Source of the DNA: CAYJPA01 sp964371945 | GTDB taxonomy: Bacteria > Chloroflexota > Chloroflexia > Thermomicrobiales > UBA6265 | Length of the DNA: 40,370 nucleotides | NCBI GenBank assembly: GCA_964371945.1 | Contig: CAYJPA010000053.1 | Location: forward strand, 1 to 40,370 | Direction of reading: 5' to 3' | In this document: positions 16,449 to 24,313 of the stretch, in pieces | Position numbering within the stretch: position 1 is the first letter of the stretch | How the letters are laid out: the number at the start of each line of letters is the position of its first letter | Made by a program: the position numbers and the translations under genes | Notes under the pieces: generated by a model | The model's database searches: none | What the model was told of the DNA's origin: nothing | What the model saw: only the letters and a program-made list of their open reading frames with translations

Positions 16449-17284
16449 GAGTTCCCCGCCCGTGCGGTCAGCGCCGCGTGCATCATGATCTCGACAGGTG
16501 CGATCAGTCCGGTCCACAGCTCGAGGGCTCTAGCGCCCTGATGAACGAGCATAGGGAGCCCGTCAAGCGTCGCCAGACCGCGCGAGCGCGCCGCAACGAG
16601 TAAATCAGTGTCTCTGTATGTCAAATCGACGATCAACGCGTTTGGCGGGCATTCAGTTAGCAATCGCTCATCGAGCGGCATTTCTCCGGGTCGCCATCCA
16701 AGCGATGTCGCATTCACGACGATCCCCGCTTCCGAAATCACTCGCCCGAGATCCTCGTCCCCAATGAGATCGAGCAGAATCGGTGAGAGATCGACCGCAA
16801 GTTGGTTCGCGCGCGCAGGGTTGCGATTGTGGATGACAATTCGTTCAATCCCAATCTGGTTGAGCGCGATCGCGACCGCTCTCGCCGCGCCTCCTGCTCC
16901 GAGAATCAAAGCGATCCGGTCGCCTGCATCTGGACGTGCTTCGGTCAGAGACGTCACGAAGCCATGCACGTCGGTGTTCTCGCCACTCAAGCGGCCAGAT
17001 CGGTTGACGATCGTATTGACGGCGCCGGCCTGCAGCGCAAGCCGCGAAACCTCATCGAGGAACGGCATGACCGCCCGTTTGTGCGGAACGGTGACATTGG
17101 CCCCGAGTATGCCGGGCGCTCTCAACGATTCGATGCGGGCCTCGAGCTCGGCCAAGGGAGTGTGCCACCGCTCATAGGTAGCGTTTATGCCAAGTGCATC
17201 GAGCGCAGGCTGCTGCATTGCGGGAGAGATCGAGTGAGCGACCGGATCGCCGATCACGCCAACGCGTAGCCGAAACTTGGTCAC
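16445..17284 (-). CDS. aroE: Shikimate dehydrogenase (NADP)
   Basis: This enzyme reduces 3-dehydroshikimate to shikimate with NADPH in aromatic amino-acid synthesis. The GTG at 17284 is chosen because GGAGG lies eight bases upstream; a GTG five codons earlier would include that site in the coding sequence. The 279-residue product has Ser18 and Ser20 in HSISP (substrate carboxylate), Lys69 in NVTVPHK and Asp105 in GENTD (catalytic pair), GAGGAA at 129-134 (nucleotide fold), NRNPAR at 153-158 (2'-phosphate contact), and the C-terminal LPMLVHQGA motif. All key residues are present. It forms a two-gene operon with the downstream prepilin peptidase gene. Confidence 0.95.
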   Translation of the reverse strand: MTKFRLRVGVIGDPVAHSISPAMQQPALDALGINATYERWHTPLAELEARIESLRAPGILGANVTVPHKRAVMPFLDEVSRLALQAGAVNTIVNRSGRLSGENTDVHGFVTSLTEARPDAGDRIALILGAGGAARAVAIALNQIGIERIVIHNRNPARANQLAVDLSPILLDLIGDEDLGRVISEAGIVVNATSLGWRPGEMPLDERLLTECPPNALIVDLTYRDTDLLVAARSRGLATLDGLPMLVHQGARALELWTGLIAPVEIMMHAALTARAGNS

Positions 17285-17656
17285 AATCGATTCCTCCACT
17301 GCACTTGACCGGCCCGGCTGGTGAGCGGTCTCACCTTCAGTTTGCCTGTGCGGAGATCGGTACGCCAGATCGCCGGGCCTTGACGACCAGAAATCCCGAC
17401 TTCTCGGCTACAATCAATTCCTCCATGCGGCCTGACATCGAACATGTTTGTCTGACTTGACGCGAAAACCGCCGAGCGCTTTCGTGTTTCACCGGCACTC
17501 TTAGCGACCGCATGGCGCTGAACGGTAAAGCATCTTTGCGCTAAACTCGCAACGTGCGCAAGCTGTGGAACAGGGAACCTCGAGCGTAATCGAGCCAACA
17601 GTCGGTTTCGACTAGCGAATGGCTTTATCGTGACTTTCCGGAACCGGGAGAATCGT
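17285..17656. other. Divergent intergenic stretch between aroE and the bicupin gene
   Basis: About 370 bp must hold the promoters of both genes. I could not identify a convincing -35/-10 pair in either direction. Open frames here have no recognisable product. The ribosome binding sites are visible at both ends: GGAGG for aroE and GGGAGA for the bicupin gene. Confidence 0.5.
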
Positions 17657-18922
17657 ATGAAATGCAGATCGCTTTCTTTCGCGGCCGTGCTGTTGATGCT
17701 TGCCGGGCTTCTCTTGCCGGTTGTTGGCGCAGAGCGGGTCCATGCTCAAGACGGCCCGGCTATCTCCACGGTCTTCTCAATGACGCTCGAGGATGCGGAG
17801 CTCCCTCCTTCGCCAGTGTTGATCCGGCTGCTCAGAATCACGATGGAGCCCGGATCCAATAGTCCAAATCACACCCATCCCGGCCCGGAAATGTGGCGGA
17901 TCGAATCCGGAACGGTGACGGTGCGAACGCAGGGGCCGACCGCGCTGATCAAGAATGGCACCAACGGCGCGTTGACCGCCGGGGAGGTCAACAAAGACTT
18001 CACGCTCGAGCGAGGCGACCAGATCAACTTTCCACCGGGGACGCCGTTCACCTTTTCGAATAAATCCGACGGGGATGTCAAGATCCTGGTTGTTCTGATC
18101 CTTCCGCAGGGTCATCAGTATCCACCGCTCGTTACCTACATCGATCCGCAACCGGCGGCCGATGCGTTCAAGGGAATCACTCCAACTTACCTTGGTGACG
18201 GACGGACGGAATTCTTCCCATCGGGGGCGACGACGATCACCGTTGATCGCGTGAAGGCGGATCCTGGAGTCGCTATTCCAGCGGCGAACGGCCCCGTATT
18301 GCTCTCGCTCGCGCAAGGCCGGCTGGCGTTCACCGTTGCCGGCGGGCTTGTACAAATCTCACGGTCCGATCCCGCTCTGGCCGGTGTACAGCCGGATTCC
18401 GCGGCCGGAACCGAAATCACGATGAGCCGCGGCGATGCCATCTTTTTCCAGGCCGGAATGGCGGAAATAGCGCATCCTGACAACGTCACGGCGCTCGATT
18501 TTTACCGGGTCACTGTTTCCAGCGAAGAGGGCGCTTCGACACCTGTTCCGAGCGATCAGCTGGGATCGGTCACTTTAACTGGGCCAGAGCCCGAAGAGAC
18601 GCCGGAGCCCACGGCAACCGAGGAAGAACAGGCGACCGAAGAAGCTACTGAAGAGCCAACCGAAGAGCCCACTGACGTACCGGCGGGGACGTTTGAAGTC
18701 GGGCAGTCGGTGTTCGTCAACGAGACCGATGTGCGCCTACGCGATGCGCCAACAACCGAGTCCAACATCTTGACCGGATTGACGATCGACCAGGAGCTCG
18801 TTATCACTGGTGAGCCGGTGGGGGCTGACGACATTGTCTGGTGGCCGGTCTCGTCGCCCGAGGGCGACAGCTTTATCGGCTGGGTCGCGGAACAGTTCCT
18901 CTCCCCCGAACCAACCGAGTAA
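17657..18922 (+). CDS. Secreted double-cupin protein with C-terminal SH3 domain
   Basis: The 421-residue product begins with a signal peptide (MKCRSLSF, cleavage near VHA-QD at about residue 30). A first cupin barrel follows with His72, His74 and Glu78 in NHTHPGPEMW, a plausible metal site. The second cupin-like half (about residues 180-290) lacks the histidines and may be structural. A Thr/Glu/Pro linker (EEPTEEPT) leads to an SH3_3-type domain at about residues 345-415, with the typical VRLRDAPTTESNILTGL motif, often found in wall-binding proteins. The ATG at 17657 is chosen for the GGGAGA just before it. Function is unknown; a sensor or binding role at the wall is more likely than catalysis. 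Confidence 0.8.
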   Translation: MKCRSLSFAAVLLMLAGLLLPVVGAERVHAQDGPAISTVFSMTLEDAELPPSPVLIRLLRITMEPGSNSPNHTHPGPEMWRIESGTVTVRTQGPTALIKNGTNGALTAGEVNKDFTLERGDQINFPPGTPFTFSNKSDGDVKILVVLILPQGHQYPPLVTYIDPQPAADAFKGITPTYLGDGRTEFFPSGATTITVDRVKADPGVAIPAANGPVLLSLAQGRLAFTVAGGLVQISRSDPALAGVQPDSAAGTEITMSRGDAIFFQAGMAEIAHPDNVTALDFYRVTVSSEEGASTPVPSDQLGSVTLTGPEPEETPEPTATEEEQATEEATEEPTEEPTDVPAGTFEVGQSVFVNETDVRLRDAPTTESNILTGLTIDQELVITGEPVGADDIVWWPVSSPEGDSFIGWVAEQFLSPEPTE

Positions 18923-18936
18923 CAAGCCTGAACCCA

Positions 18937-18974
18937 CCCGCCGGGAGAGGTAAAGATCACCTTCTCTCGGCGGG
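18937..18974 (+). terminator. Hairpin after the bicupin gene
   Basis: A 14-bp stem with two G-U pairs joins 18937-18950 and 18961-18974 across a 10-nt loop, starting 14 nt past the stop codon. No U-run follows, so termination strength is uncertain. Confidence 0.55.
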
Positions 18975-19138
18975 CGGCGTCGAATCGAGCACGTCGGCTA
19001 ATGAAACGGGCATCCTTGATCGGACTATCGCGATGCGCCGTAAACCTCAGGTTGAAACCTAAGGCTCAGTTCGCGAAGCCTCTCCGAGGCTAATGATCGC
19101 GCACGGGGTAATACACCGTTCAGAGATGCACATTTCAT

Positions 19139-19176
19139 AAGCCTCCGGCGCGGGAGACCACAGGTGCCTCCCCTAC
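19139..19176 (-). repeat. Left REP of the RAYT element
   Basis: On the minus strand it reads GTAG at 19176-19173, then GGGAGGCACC, TGT and GGTCTCCC (an imperfect hairpin with a CA bulge), then a GGAGGCTT end. It differs from the right copy at three positions. The TAG of GTAG is the stop codon of the transposase gene. Confidence 0.85.
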
Positions 19177-19652
19177 GGTACCGTTTCTTTTGCGAAATCC
19201 CCGCCGCTGAAGGGATATTGTTCCCAGGCTGCTACGAAACCGGCGCGCACGGGATTCTCAATCACATATTGAACGGCCGCAGAGTGATCCTTCTCGTTTC
19301 TTAAGCCGCGATCGTGGAAGCTTCTTTGCCACAGTGAGCCATTACCGCCATGTTTCCACCACGTTCGCGTAGTGTTTGATTTCACATCGCCGATTGCTGT
19401 TACCAGGTCGCCGACTGTCAATTGGATAACCAAATGCAAATGATCAGGCATCAAACAGTAGGCATCCAGCCCGAGTTTCAAGCTCTTGAGTCTCGCAACT
19501 AGAGTTCCGACAACGGCTTCGGCAATGATTGAGTCTGAGAATGGTTTCGCTGACCGGTCATTGACGCCAATCGTCACGAGCCACGCAGTGCCGGGCACAC
19601 GATAAGCCGCCGCAGGCAACCTTATTGGCTTTCGAACAGGTCGGTCGAGCAT
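19173..19652 (-). CDS. REP-associated tyrosine transposase (RAYT, IS200-like Y1)
   Basis: The 159-residue HUH endonuclease belongs to the Y1 transposase family that cleaves single-stranded REP DNA. The N-terminus has the RAYT-type RLPAAAYRVPGTAWLVTI. The metal-binding HUH motif is HLH at residues 71-73 within YCLMPDHLHLVIQ. WQRSFHDR begins at 108. The catalytic tyrosine is probably Tyr129 in QYVIENPVRAG. Length fits the family (150-230 residues), and the frame is intact. There is no good ribosome binding site before the ATG, which suggests weak expression. It sits between two inverted REP copies, with its stop codon inside the left one. It is likely a domesticated RAYT rather than a free insertion sequence. 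Confidence 0.9.
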   Translation of the reverse strand: MLDRPVRKPIRLPAAAYRVPGTAWLVTIGVNDRSAKPFSDSIIAEAVVGTLVARLKSLKLGLDAYCLMPDHLHLVIQLTVGDLVTAIGDVKSNTTRTWWKHGGNGSLWQRSFHDRGLRNEKDHSAAVQYVIENPVRAGFVAAWEQYPFSGGDFAKETVP

Positions 19653-19740
19653 TGCGTCTAGGTTCCAAAAAATGGCCCGTAGTCATTGAAGAATCATGAC
19701 TTCGACTGATCCGACTGATGAGTTGATACGCCGATCGGAT

Positions 19741-19778
19741 GTAGGGGAGACACCTGTGGTCTCCCGTGGCGGAGGCTT
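19741..19778 (+). repeat. Right REP of the RAYT element
   Basis: On the plus strand it begins with GTAG (19741-19744), then GGGAGACACC, TGT and GGTCTCCC, then GTGGCGGAGGCTT. The inner stem GGGAGA/TCTCCC is perfect, with a CA bulge before a CC/GG pair. It lies 88 bp upstream of the transposase start codon. Confidence 0.85.
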
Positions 19779-19924
19779 CAGCCGACGCGCACTTATGGAG
19801 TTCAGGTTCATTCTTGATCGAACAGAATCGCGTTTTGCTCCAAACGGGCCGCCACACAACTGGATTTGCCCACCGATAGTCGAGGGTCCCCTTTTTCGTA
19901 AGCTACACTGAACCAATCGAAAGG

Positions 19925-21046
19925 CTACTTCCTGCCCAATACGCACCCGTCTGCCCATGGATTGCTGCAGGCAGCCGGCTCGTTCGCCTCGCCGAGCAGG
20001 TAGGCGACATTCTGCAATTGATCGTCTTGGGTAACTCCGAAGTTGTGACTCCCATCACCGCTCGGATCCGCTACAAAGTAGATGTAATCCGTATCGACCG
20101 GCTCCAACACGCCCATGATTGACTGCATGCCTGGATTCGCGATTGGACCAGGAGGCAATCCATCGTTTTGGTAGGTGTTAAAGGGGTCGTCGTCGTGCAA
20201 CTGCTTGTCCGTCAACGGCGATGGCCACCAGTCACCTGACTTGCCGAAGATGTATTGCACGGTCGGGTCCGCGTCGAGCCGAATGCCTTGTTCGAACCGG
20301 CTAATATAGATGCCAGCAATCACAGGACGCTCGCGCGCAACCACCGCTTCACGTTCAACTAGCGAGGCGAAGATCAACACTTCATTGATCGATAGCCCCA
20401 TGTCGTCGGCACGCTCGCGCAACGCCTCGTCGAACTTGGTGTCGAAGTTCTGAAGCATCTGCTGAATGATGTCTTCAGGAGGTGTGTCCGCTCTGAACGT
20501 ATACGTATCCGGGAAAAGATAGCCCTCGAGCGACTTCTTGTTCGGGCGGGACTTCAGGAAGTCGAACCCGCCATTGCCGTAATTCTCGACTGCCTTCATG
20601 AACGCTTTGGCGCCCCCGTTGAGTCCGAGTTTCTCCAACTCTTCAGCGATTTGCTCCGTGCGCCAACCCTCGGGCACCGTAATCGTCAGCTCCTTGTTCT
20701 CGGTTTTGGCTTTGCTCTTCTCGGTCGTGATCAAATCGACGATCGTCTTGGTCGAGGTACCGATCTTGAGCTTGTACGAGGCGGGCATCAAATCCTTGCC
20801 CGAAAACTGGACAAGCAATTCGAAGTAGGTTTTGGAATAGATCAGACCGCCTTCTTCGAGCTTTTCCGCTACATCGCCGGCGTCATCACCCTTTTTGACG
20901 GTGATGAGCACGGATTTGCCGACATTGCCTTCGGCCGCTGCTTGGTCGCGGTAGTAGTCGAATGCGCGCGCGCCGCCAAAGAGCACCAGCAAGGCGGTGA
21001 TCGCGATCGTGCCGATTTTGAGTGTCTGAACTAAGGCCCGAATCAC
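19925..21046 (-). CDS. mltG: Endolytic peptidoglycan transglycosylase MltG
   Basis: This membrane-anchored lytic transglycosylase (YceG family) cleaves nascent glycan strands and sets glycan length during wall synthesis. The 373-residue product has an N-terminal membrane anchor at about residues 10-28, a LysM-like domain (KKGDDAGDVAEKLEEGGLI), the EGYLFPDTY motif at 174-182, the catalytic Glu231 in ASLVEREAV, and the conserved DADPTVQY and GLPPGPIANPG segments. The end is Cys-containing (ACSNPWADGC), which is unusual. The start is a GTG whose GTGA overlaps the stop of a possible 44-codon frame upstream. It is divergent from miaA. Confidence 0.93.
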   Translation of the reverse strand: MIRALVQTLKIGTIAITALLVLFGGARAFDYYRDQAAAEGNVGKSVLITVKKGDDAGDVAEKLEEGGLIYSKTYFELLVQFSGKDLMPASYKLKIGTSTKTIVDLITTEKSKAKTENKELTITVPEGWRTEQIAEELEKLGLNGGAKAFMKAVENYGNGGFDFLKSRPNKKSLEGYLFPDTYTFRADTPPEDIIQQMLQNFDTKFDEALRERADDMGLSINEVLIFASLVEREAVVARERPVIAGIYISRFEQGIRLDADPTVQYIFGKSGDWWPSPLTDKQLHDDDPFNTYQNDGLPPGPIANPGMQSIMGVLEPVDTDYIYFVADPSGDGSHNFGVTQDDQLQNVAYLLGEANEPAACSNPWADGCVLGRK

Positions 21047-21177
21047 CCGGCTGATACCTTCCGATCTGGGATGAGTCCGGCCGCGGTCGCGGCCGACTCT
21101 GGTAGGATGCCATGGCCTGCAAGCACGACGACCTCAGCCTGCAGAGGTGCCGGCAAGTCATTGTAGACCTCTCTCAT
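21043..21177 (-). CDS. Possible 44-codon small gene overlapping mltG
   Basis: An ATG at 21177 opens a 44-residue frame (MREVYNDLPAPLQAEVV..., ending RKVSAG) whose TGA overlaps the mltG GTG as GTGA. Codon use is ordinary for the region. There is no visible ribosome binding site and no recognised family. An 11-bp hairpin (21074-21098) lies inside it. It could be a leader peptide, a small coupled gene, or chance. Confidence 0.25.
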   Translation of the reverse strand: MREVYNDLPAPLQAEVVVLAGHGILPESAATAAGLIPDRKVSAG

Positions 21178-21205
21178 TAACGCATTCAACCGGGGATCAG
21201 GTTTC

Positions 21206-22219
21206 TTGAGGGATCAGAACGATTTGAACGCGGCATACAGCGCGGTCGCGAATGCCCCTAAGATTGTCGTGATTTCGGGTCCGACAGCCGTCGGGAAAAC
21301 GAGCCTCGGGGTCGAACTTGCGCTCCGTTTCAACGGAGAAGTCGTCAATGCCGACTCCCGCTATCTCTATCGGGGCATGGACATCGGCGTCGCTAAGCCT
21401 GATCAGGAAGAGCGTCGCGGCGTTCCGCATCACCTGATCGACATCTGCGATCCAGCGGAGGACATGTCGCTCGCGACCTATCAAGCGCTCGCGACGGACG
21501 CGATCGCCGAGGTGCACAAACGCGGTCACCTTCCCTTGCTCGTCGGGGGAACACCGCTCTACTTGAATGCGGTCGTCGAAGGCTGGAGGATCCCAAAGGC
21601 GCCGCCCCACCCGGATATCCGATCGCGTCTCGAGACCGAAGCGGAAACGCTCGGATTGCCGGTCCTGACGGCGAGATTAGCCAAAATCGATCCAATCGCC
21701 GCCGAACGCTCGGGGCAAAACCGAAGACGGGTGATTCGCGCGCTCGAAATCCACGAGGTGACCGGGCAACCGATGTCCGCGATCGAAGGCAAGGGTCCGC
21801 GTCCGTTTGATGCGCTAGAGGTCGGTCTGACCATGCCGCGTGACGCGCTCTACGCGGCGATCGATCGCCGCGTGGGCGCACTGATCGATCGGGGACTGGT
21901 CGACGAAGTACGTGGGCTCCTGGAAAGCGGGCTCTCGCCCACCGCGCCGTCGATGAGCAGCATCGGATACCGTCAGCTCGTGCCGTATCTGGAAGGGGGG
22001 CAATCGCTTGCCGAGGCGATCGAACAGATCAAAGTCGATACCCACCGCTTTGTCCGCAAGCAGACGACGTGGTTTCGGAAGAACCCTCGATTGATTCTTA
22101 TTGACGTTTCGCAACCTAGCTGGCATGACGATCTCTTCGCGCGGGTCAACGCTTTTCTTTCAAACACGAATCGAGCAGAAACGGCAAACCACGGCCCAGA
22201 GGGGATGTTCGACAGATAA
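21206..22219 (+). CDS. miaA: tRNA dimethylallyltransferase
   Basis: MiaA transfers a dimethylallyl group to N6 of A37 in tRNAs reading UNN codons. The 337-residue product has the P-loop GPTAVGKTS at 25-33, DSRYLYRGMDIGVAKP (tRNA and substrate contacts), GGTPLYLNAV, QNRRRVIRALEI, the SSIGYRQ motif and the C-terminal TRxFxxKQxTWF-like segment (THRFVRKQTTWFRKN). The start shown is TTG at 21206. A TTG at 21224 preceded by GAGGGA is an alternative, and the first 18 residues are not conserved in the family. It is the first gene of a rightward stretch. Confidence 0.95.
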   Translation: MRDQNDLNAAYSAVANAPKIVVISGPTAVGKTSLGVELALRFNGEVVNADSRYLYRGMDIGVAKPDQEERRGVPHHLIDICDPAEDMSLATYQALATDAIAEVHKRGHLPLLVGGTPLYLNAVVEGWRIPKAPPHPDIRSRLETEAETLGLPVLTARLAKIDPIAAERSGQNRRRVIRALEIHEVTGQPMSAIEGKGPRPFDALEVGLTMPRDALYAAIDRRVGALIDRGLVDEVRGLLESGLSPTAPSMSSIGYRQLVPYLEGGQSLAEAIEQIKVDTHRFVRKQTTWFRKNPRLILIDVSQPSWHDDLFARVNAFLSNTNRAETANHGPEGMFDR

Positions 22220-22317
22220 GGGTGACTTTGGGGTGACCGTACGCAATGTTCAGGATCGGTACCGCATCGTACGATACGTAGAACTGGCAACTACGTCAGA
22301 GGAGCACTCCGCCCGAA

Positions 22318-23235
22318 ATGAACATTCTGGTCGTCGATCCCAAGTCCATCATCGGCCCAAAGGTCGAACCAGTGCTGCGCTCACGGAACTGGAATTGCAC
22401 GATCGTGCACGACATGGCGCGCGCGATCGCGGCCTTGACGACCGACACGCCCGATGCGGTTGTGATTCACGGTGATGGACCAAACGGCGAAGCGGCGCAT
22501 CTCTGCCAGCGTTTCAAACAAAACGTGCTCACCGCTGGGATGCCACTGATCTTGGTTGAAGACAACACGCCACCGGCATGGTTGTTGGCTGGATTGCCGG
22601 CGGATGCGATTCTGCAATCGCCGTGGGAACCGGACGAACTGCTTCACCACGTCGAATCGCTCATCCCCGTCACCACCGGTTCCGGGACGCTCGACGATCT
22701 CACCAATTTCCCTCGACGTGGCCCGGCCATCGACGATATCGCCAGGCGGCTCCTCGCGAGAGAGCTCTTCGGCGTCGGCGTGCTCAGTCTTCGCGAGGCG
22801 GATGCCTATCGCCAAGATTACGGACGGACCGGACTCGACCAGTTCGTGGTGTTGGTCAGCGTGCTCCTAAGACGACATGCATCTGGCTCGAATCCGGTCA
22901 GCATCGGGTACCTCGAAGAAGGCTCGTTCCTCGTCGTCGGTTCAGCCGCGATTGTCCACGAGATCGTCGCCCAGACGACCAGAGATTTCGATGCGCTCGT
23001 TCCTGCTTACTACGAGATGGATACGCTCTTCGGCAGAGACGAGAATCATGAAGTGGGTCCCACCACGTGGATCGGTCTTCAGGGCGCGGTTTGTCTCATC
23101 GAACCTGACAGGTTTGACAATATCCTCCAGATCGGTTTTGTGCTCTCCGATACCCTCGCAACCGGGTTGGAAGCGATCCAAGTCGCTTCTTATCGATCCG
23201 ACGGCAACACGACCAGCGGACTCGCCGCCGATTGA
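22318..23235 (+). CDS. Degenerate receiver plus degenerate GGDEF regulatory protein
   Basis: The 305-residue cytoplasmic protein has an N-terminal CheY-like fold (residues 1-115, MNILVVDPKS to PDELLHHVESL). His51 replaces the phosphoacceptor Asp, and Ser101 replaces the conserved Lys in QSPWEPDELL. Residues 140-285 look like a GGDEF fold: SLREADAYRQDYGRTGLDQF corresponds to the DxDxFKxxND helix, and GYLEEGSFLVV at 197-207 stands where RYGGDEF would be. Catalysis of c-di-GMP synthesis is therefore unlikely; ligand sensing or scaffolding is possible. The ACGTAG/CTACGT inverted repeat at 22276-22296 lies in its leader. Confidence 0.65.
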   Translation: MNILVVDPKSIIGPKVEPVLRSRNWNCTIVHDMARAIAALTTDTPDAVVIHGDGPNGEAAHLCQRFKQNVLTAGMPLILVEDNTPPAWLLAGLPADAILQSPWEPDELLHHVESLIPVTTGSGTLDDLTNFPRRGPAIDDIARRLLARELFGVGVLSLREADAYRQDYGRTGLDQFVVLVSVLLRRHASGSNPVSIGYLEEGSFLVVGSAAIVHEIVAQTTRDFDALVPAYYEMDTLFGRDENHEVGPTTWIGLQGAVCLIEPDRFDNILQIGFVLSDTLATGLEAIQVASYRSDGNTTSGLAAD

Positions 23236-23269
23236 ACGACTACTGAATTCCGCGGAACTCACTTCACAA

Positions 23270-23297
23270 TTCACATACAGCACGATGGCCGTATACT
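23270..23297 (+). promoter_or_regulatory. Candidate promoter of the sulfurtransferase operon
   Basis: TTCACA (23270-23275), a 16-nt spacer and TATACT (23292-23297) match the housekeeping consensus at five of six positions in each box. Transcription would begin about 120 nt before the ATG at 23425. Confidence 0.45.
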
Positions 23298-23424
23298 TGC
23301 GGGAAATTGGCATTGCGCGGCTTGGTTTTCGATGAAATCGGCGCGAGCTTTCTCGGCAAGAGACGTTTTCGGTGTTGAGATCGGAGGTTCGACCCCGATC
23401 CGCCTATCAGGAGGGTGAACAACC

Positions 23425-24291
23425 ATGGCGAACGACCCCACCCAGTATGCAAATCCCGAAGTGCTGGTGACCACACAATGGGTTGCTGATCATCTGAACA
23501 GCTCATCAGTGCGCATCGTCGAGTCCGACGAGGACGTCTTGCTCTACGACATCGGCCACATCCCCGGCGCGATTAAGTTGGACTGGCACACCGATCTTCA
23601 GAATCCAGTCGAGCGCGATTTCGTCGATCAGGCCGGCTTTGAAGAGCTGTTGTCCAACAACGGCATCAGCAACGATACGACGGTGGTCTTTTACGGCGAC
23701 CGGAACAACTGGTACGCCTGCTACACCTTCTGGCTTTTCAAGTACTACGGTCACGCCGATACCCGGATCATGGATGGAGGCCGCGCAAAATGGGAAGCCG
23801 AGAACCGTGAATACTCACGCGCGGTCCCCTCCTATCAGAAAACGGTCTACACCGCGAAGCCGGCAAACGATTCGATCCGCGCCTTCCGCGACGATGTGCT
23901 CGGCTTTGTGAAATCGGGCTCCAGGGCGCTGGTCGACGTCCGCTCGCCGCAGGAGTACACCGGCGAGGTGATCCATATGATGGGTTACCCACAAGAAGGC
24001 GCGCAGCGCGGCGGTCACGTCAAAGGGGCGCGCAATATTCCCTGGGCAAAGGCAGCAAACGCCGACGGCACCTTCAAATCGGCGGTCGAATTGCGCGATC
24101 TTTACGCTGGCGAGGGCATCACGCCCGATCAACCAACGATCGCCTATTGCCGGATCGGCGAGCGATCCAGCCACACCTGGTTCATGCTGACCTATCTGCT
24201 CGGCTTCCCGAATGTCCGAAATTACGACGGCTCGTGGACCGAATGGGGTAGCCTGGTGAACGTGCCGATCGAAAAGGGCGCGGCGTCTTAG
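23425..24291 (+). CDS. Thiosulfate sulfurtransferase, two rhodanese domains
   Basis: The 288-residue product is a tandem rhodanese like mycobacterial CysA/SseA. It moves sulfane sulfur from a donor to cyanide or protein acceptors. The N-terminal domain (about 12-135) has GDRNNW where an active-site loop would be, with no cysteine, so it is inactive as usual. The C-terminal domain carries the active Cys242 in YCRIGERSS and the DVRSPQEYTGE motif. GGAGG before the ATG is a strong ribosome binding site. The sufU gene follows after 22 bp, and the pairing suggests sulfur supply to iron-sulfur assembly, although SufU normally gets sulfur from a cysteine desulfurase. Confidence 0.93.
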   Translation: MANDPTQYANPEVLVTTQWVADHLNSSSVRIVESDEDVLLYDIGHIPGAIKLDWHTDLQNPVERDFVDQAGFEELLSNNGISNDTTVVFYGDRNNWYACYTFWLFKYYGHADTRIMDGGRAKWEAENREYSRAVPSYQKTVYTAKPANDSIRAFRDDVLGFVKSGSRALVDVRSPQEYTGEVIHMMGYPQEGAQRGGHVKGARNIPWAKAANADGTFKSAVELRDLYAGEGITPDQPTIAYCRIGERSSHTWFMLTYLLGFPNVRNYDGSWTEWGSLVNVPIEKGAAS

Positions 24292-24313
24292 CGACAATCG
24301 AGGGAACGACAAC

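Larger units (their letters stand above)
19139..19778 (-). mobile_element. REP/RAYT element (transposase gene between inverted REPs)
   Basis: A 640-bp unit consists of a REP-associated tyrosine transposase gene flanked by two 38-bp sequences in opposite orientation that match at 35 of 38 positions. Read outward-in, each begins with GTAG followed by a GC-rich imperfect hairpin, the arrangement recognised by RAYT enzymes in enterobacteria and pseudomonads. No target-site duplication is visible at the outer borders. Confidence 0.8.

Noticed and set aside
19139..19778. Interpretation as a classical IS200/IS605 insertion sequence
   Set aside because: RAYT-specific N-terminal and WQRSFHDR motifs and the GTAG REP hairpins fit a REP-associated transposase better; no TnpB and no IS605-type ends are seen.
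19696..19911. 71-codon plus-strand frame beside the RAYT gene
   Set aside because: A large part of it is the translated right REP, a frequent source of false gene calls.
23387..23413. tRNA T-arm-like GGTTCGA
   Set aside because: Flanking bases do not pair and no acceptor or anticodon arm is present.
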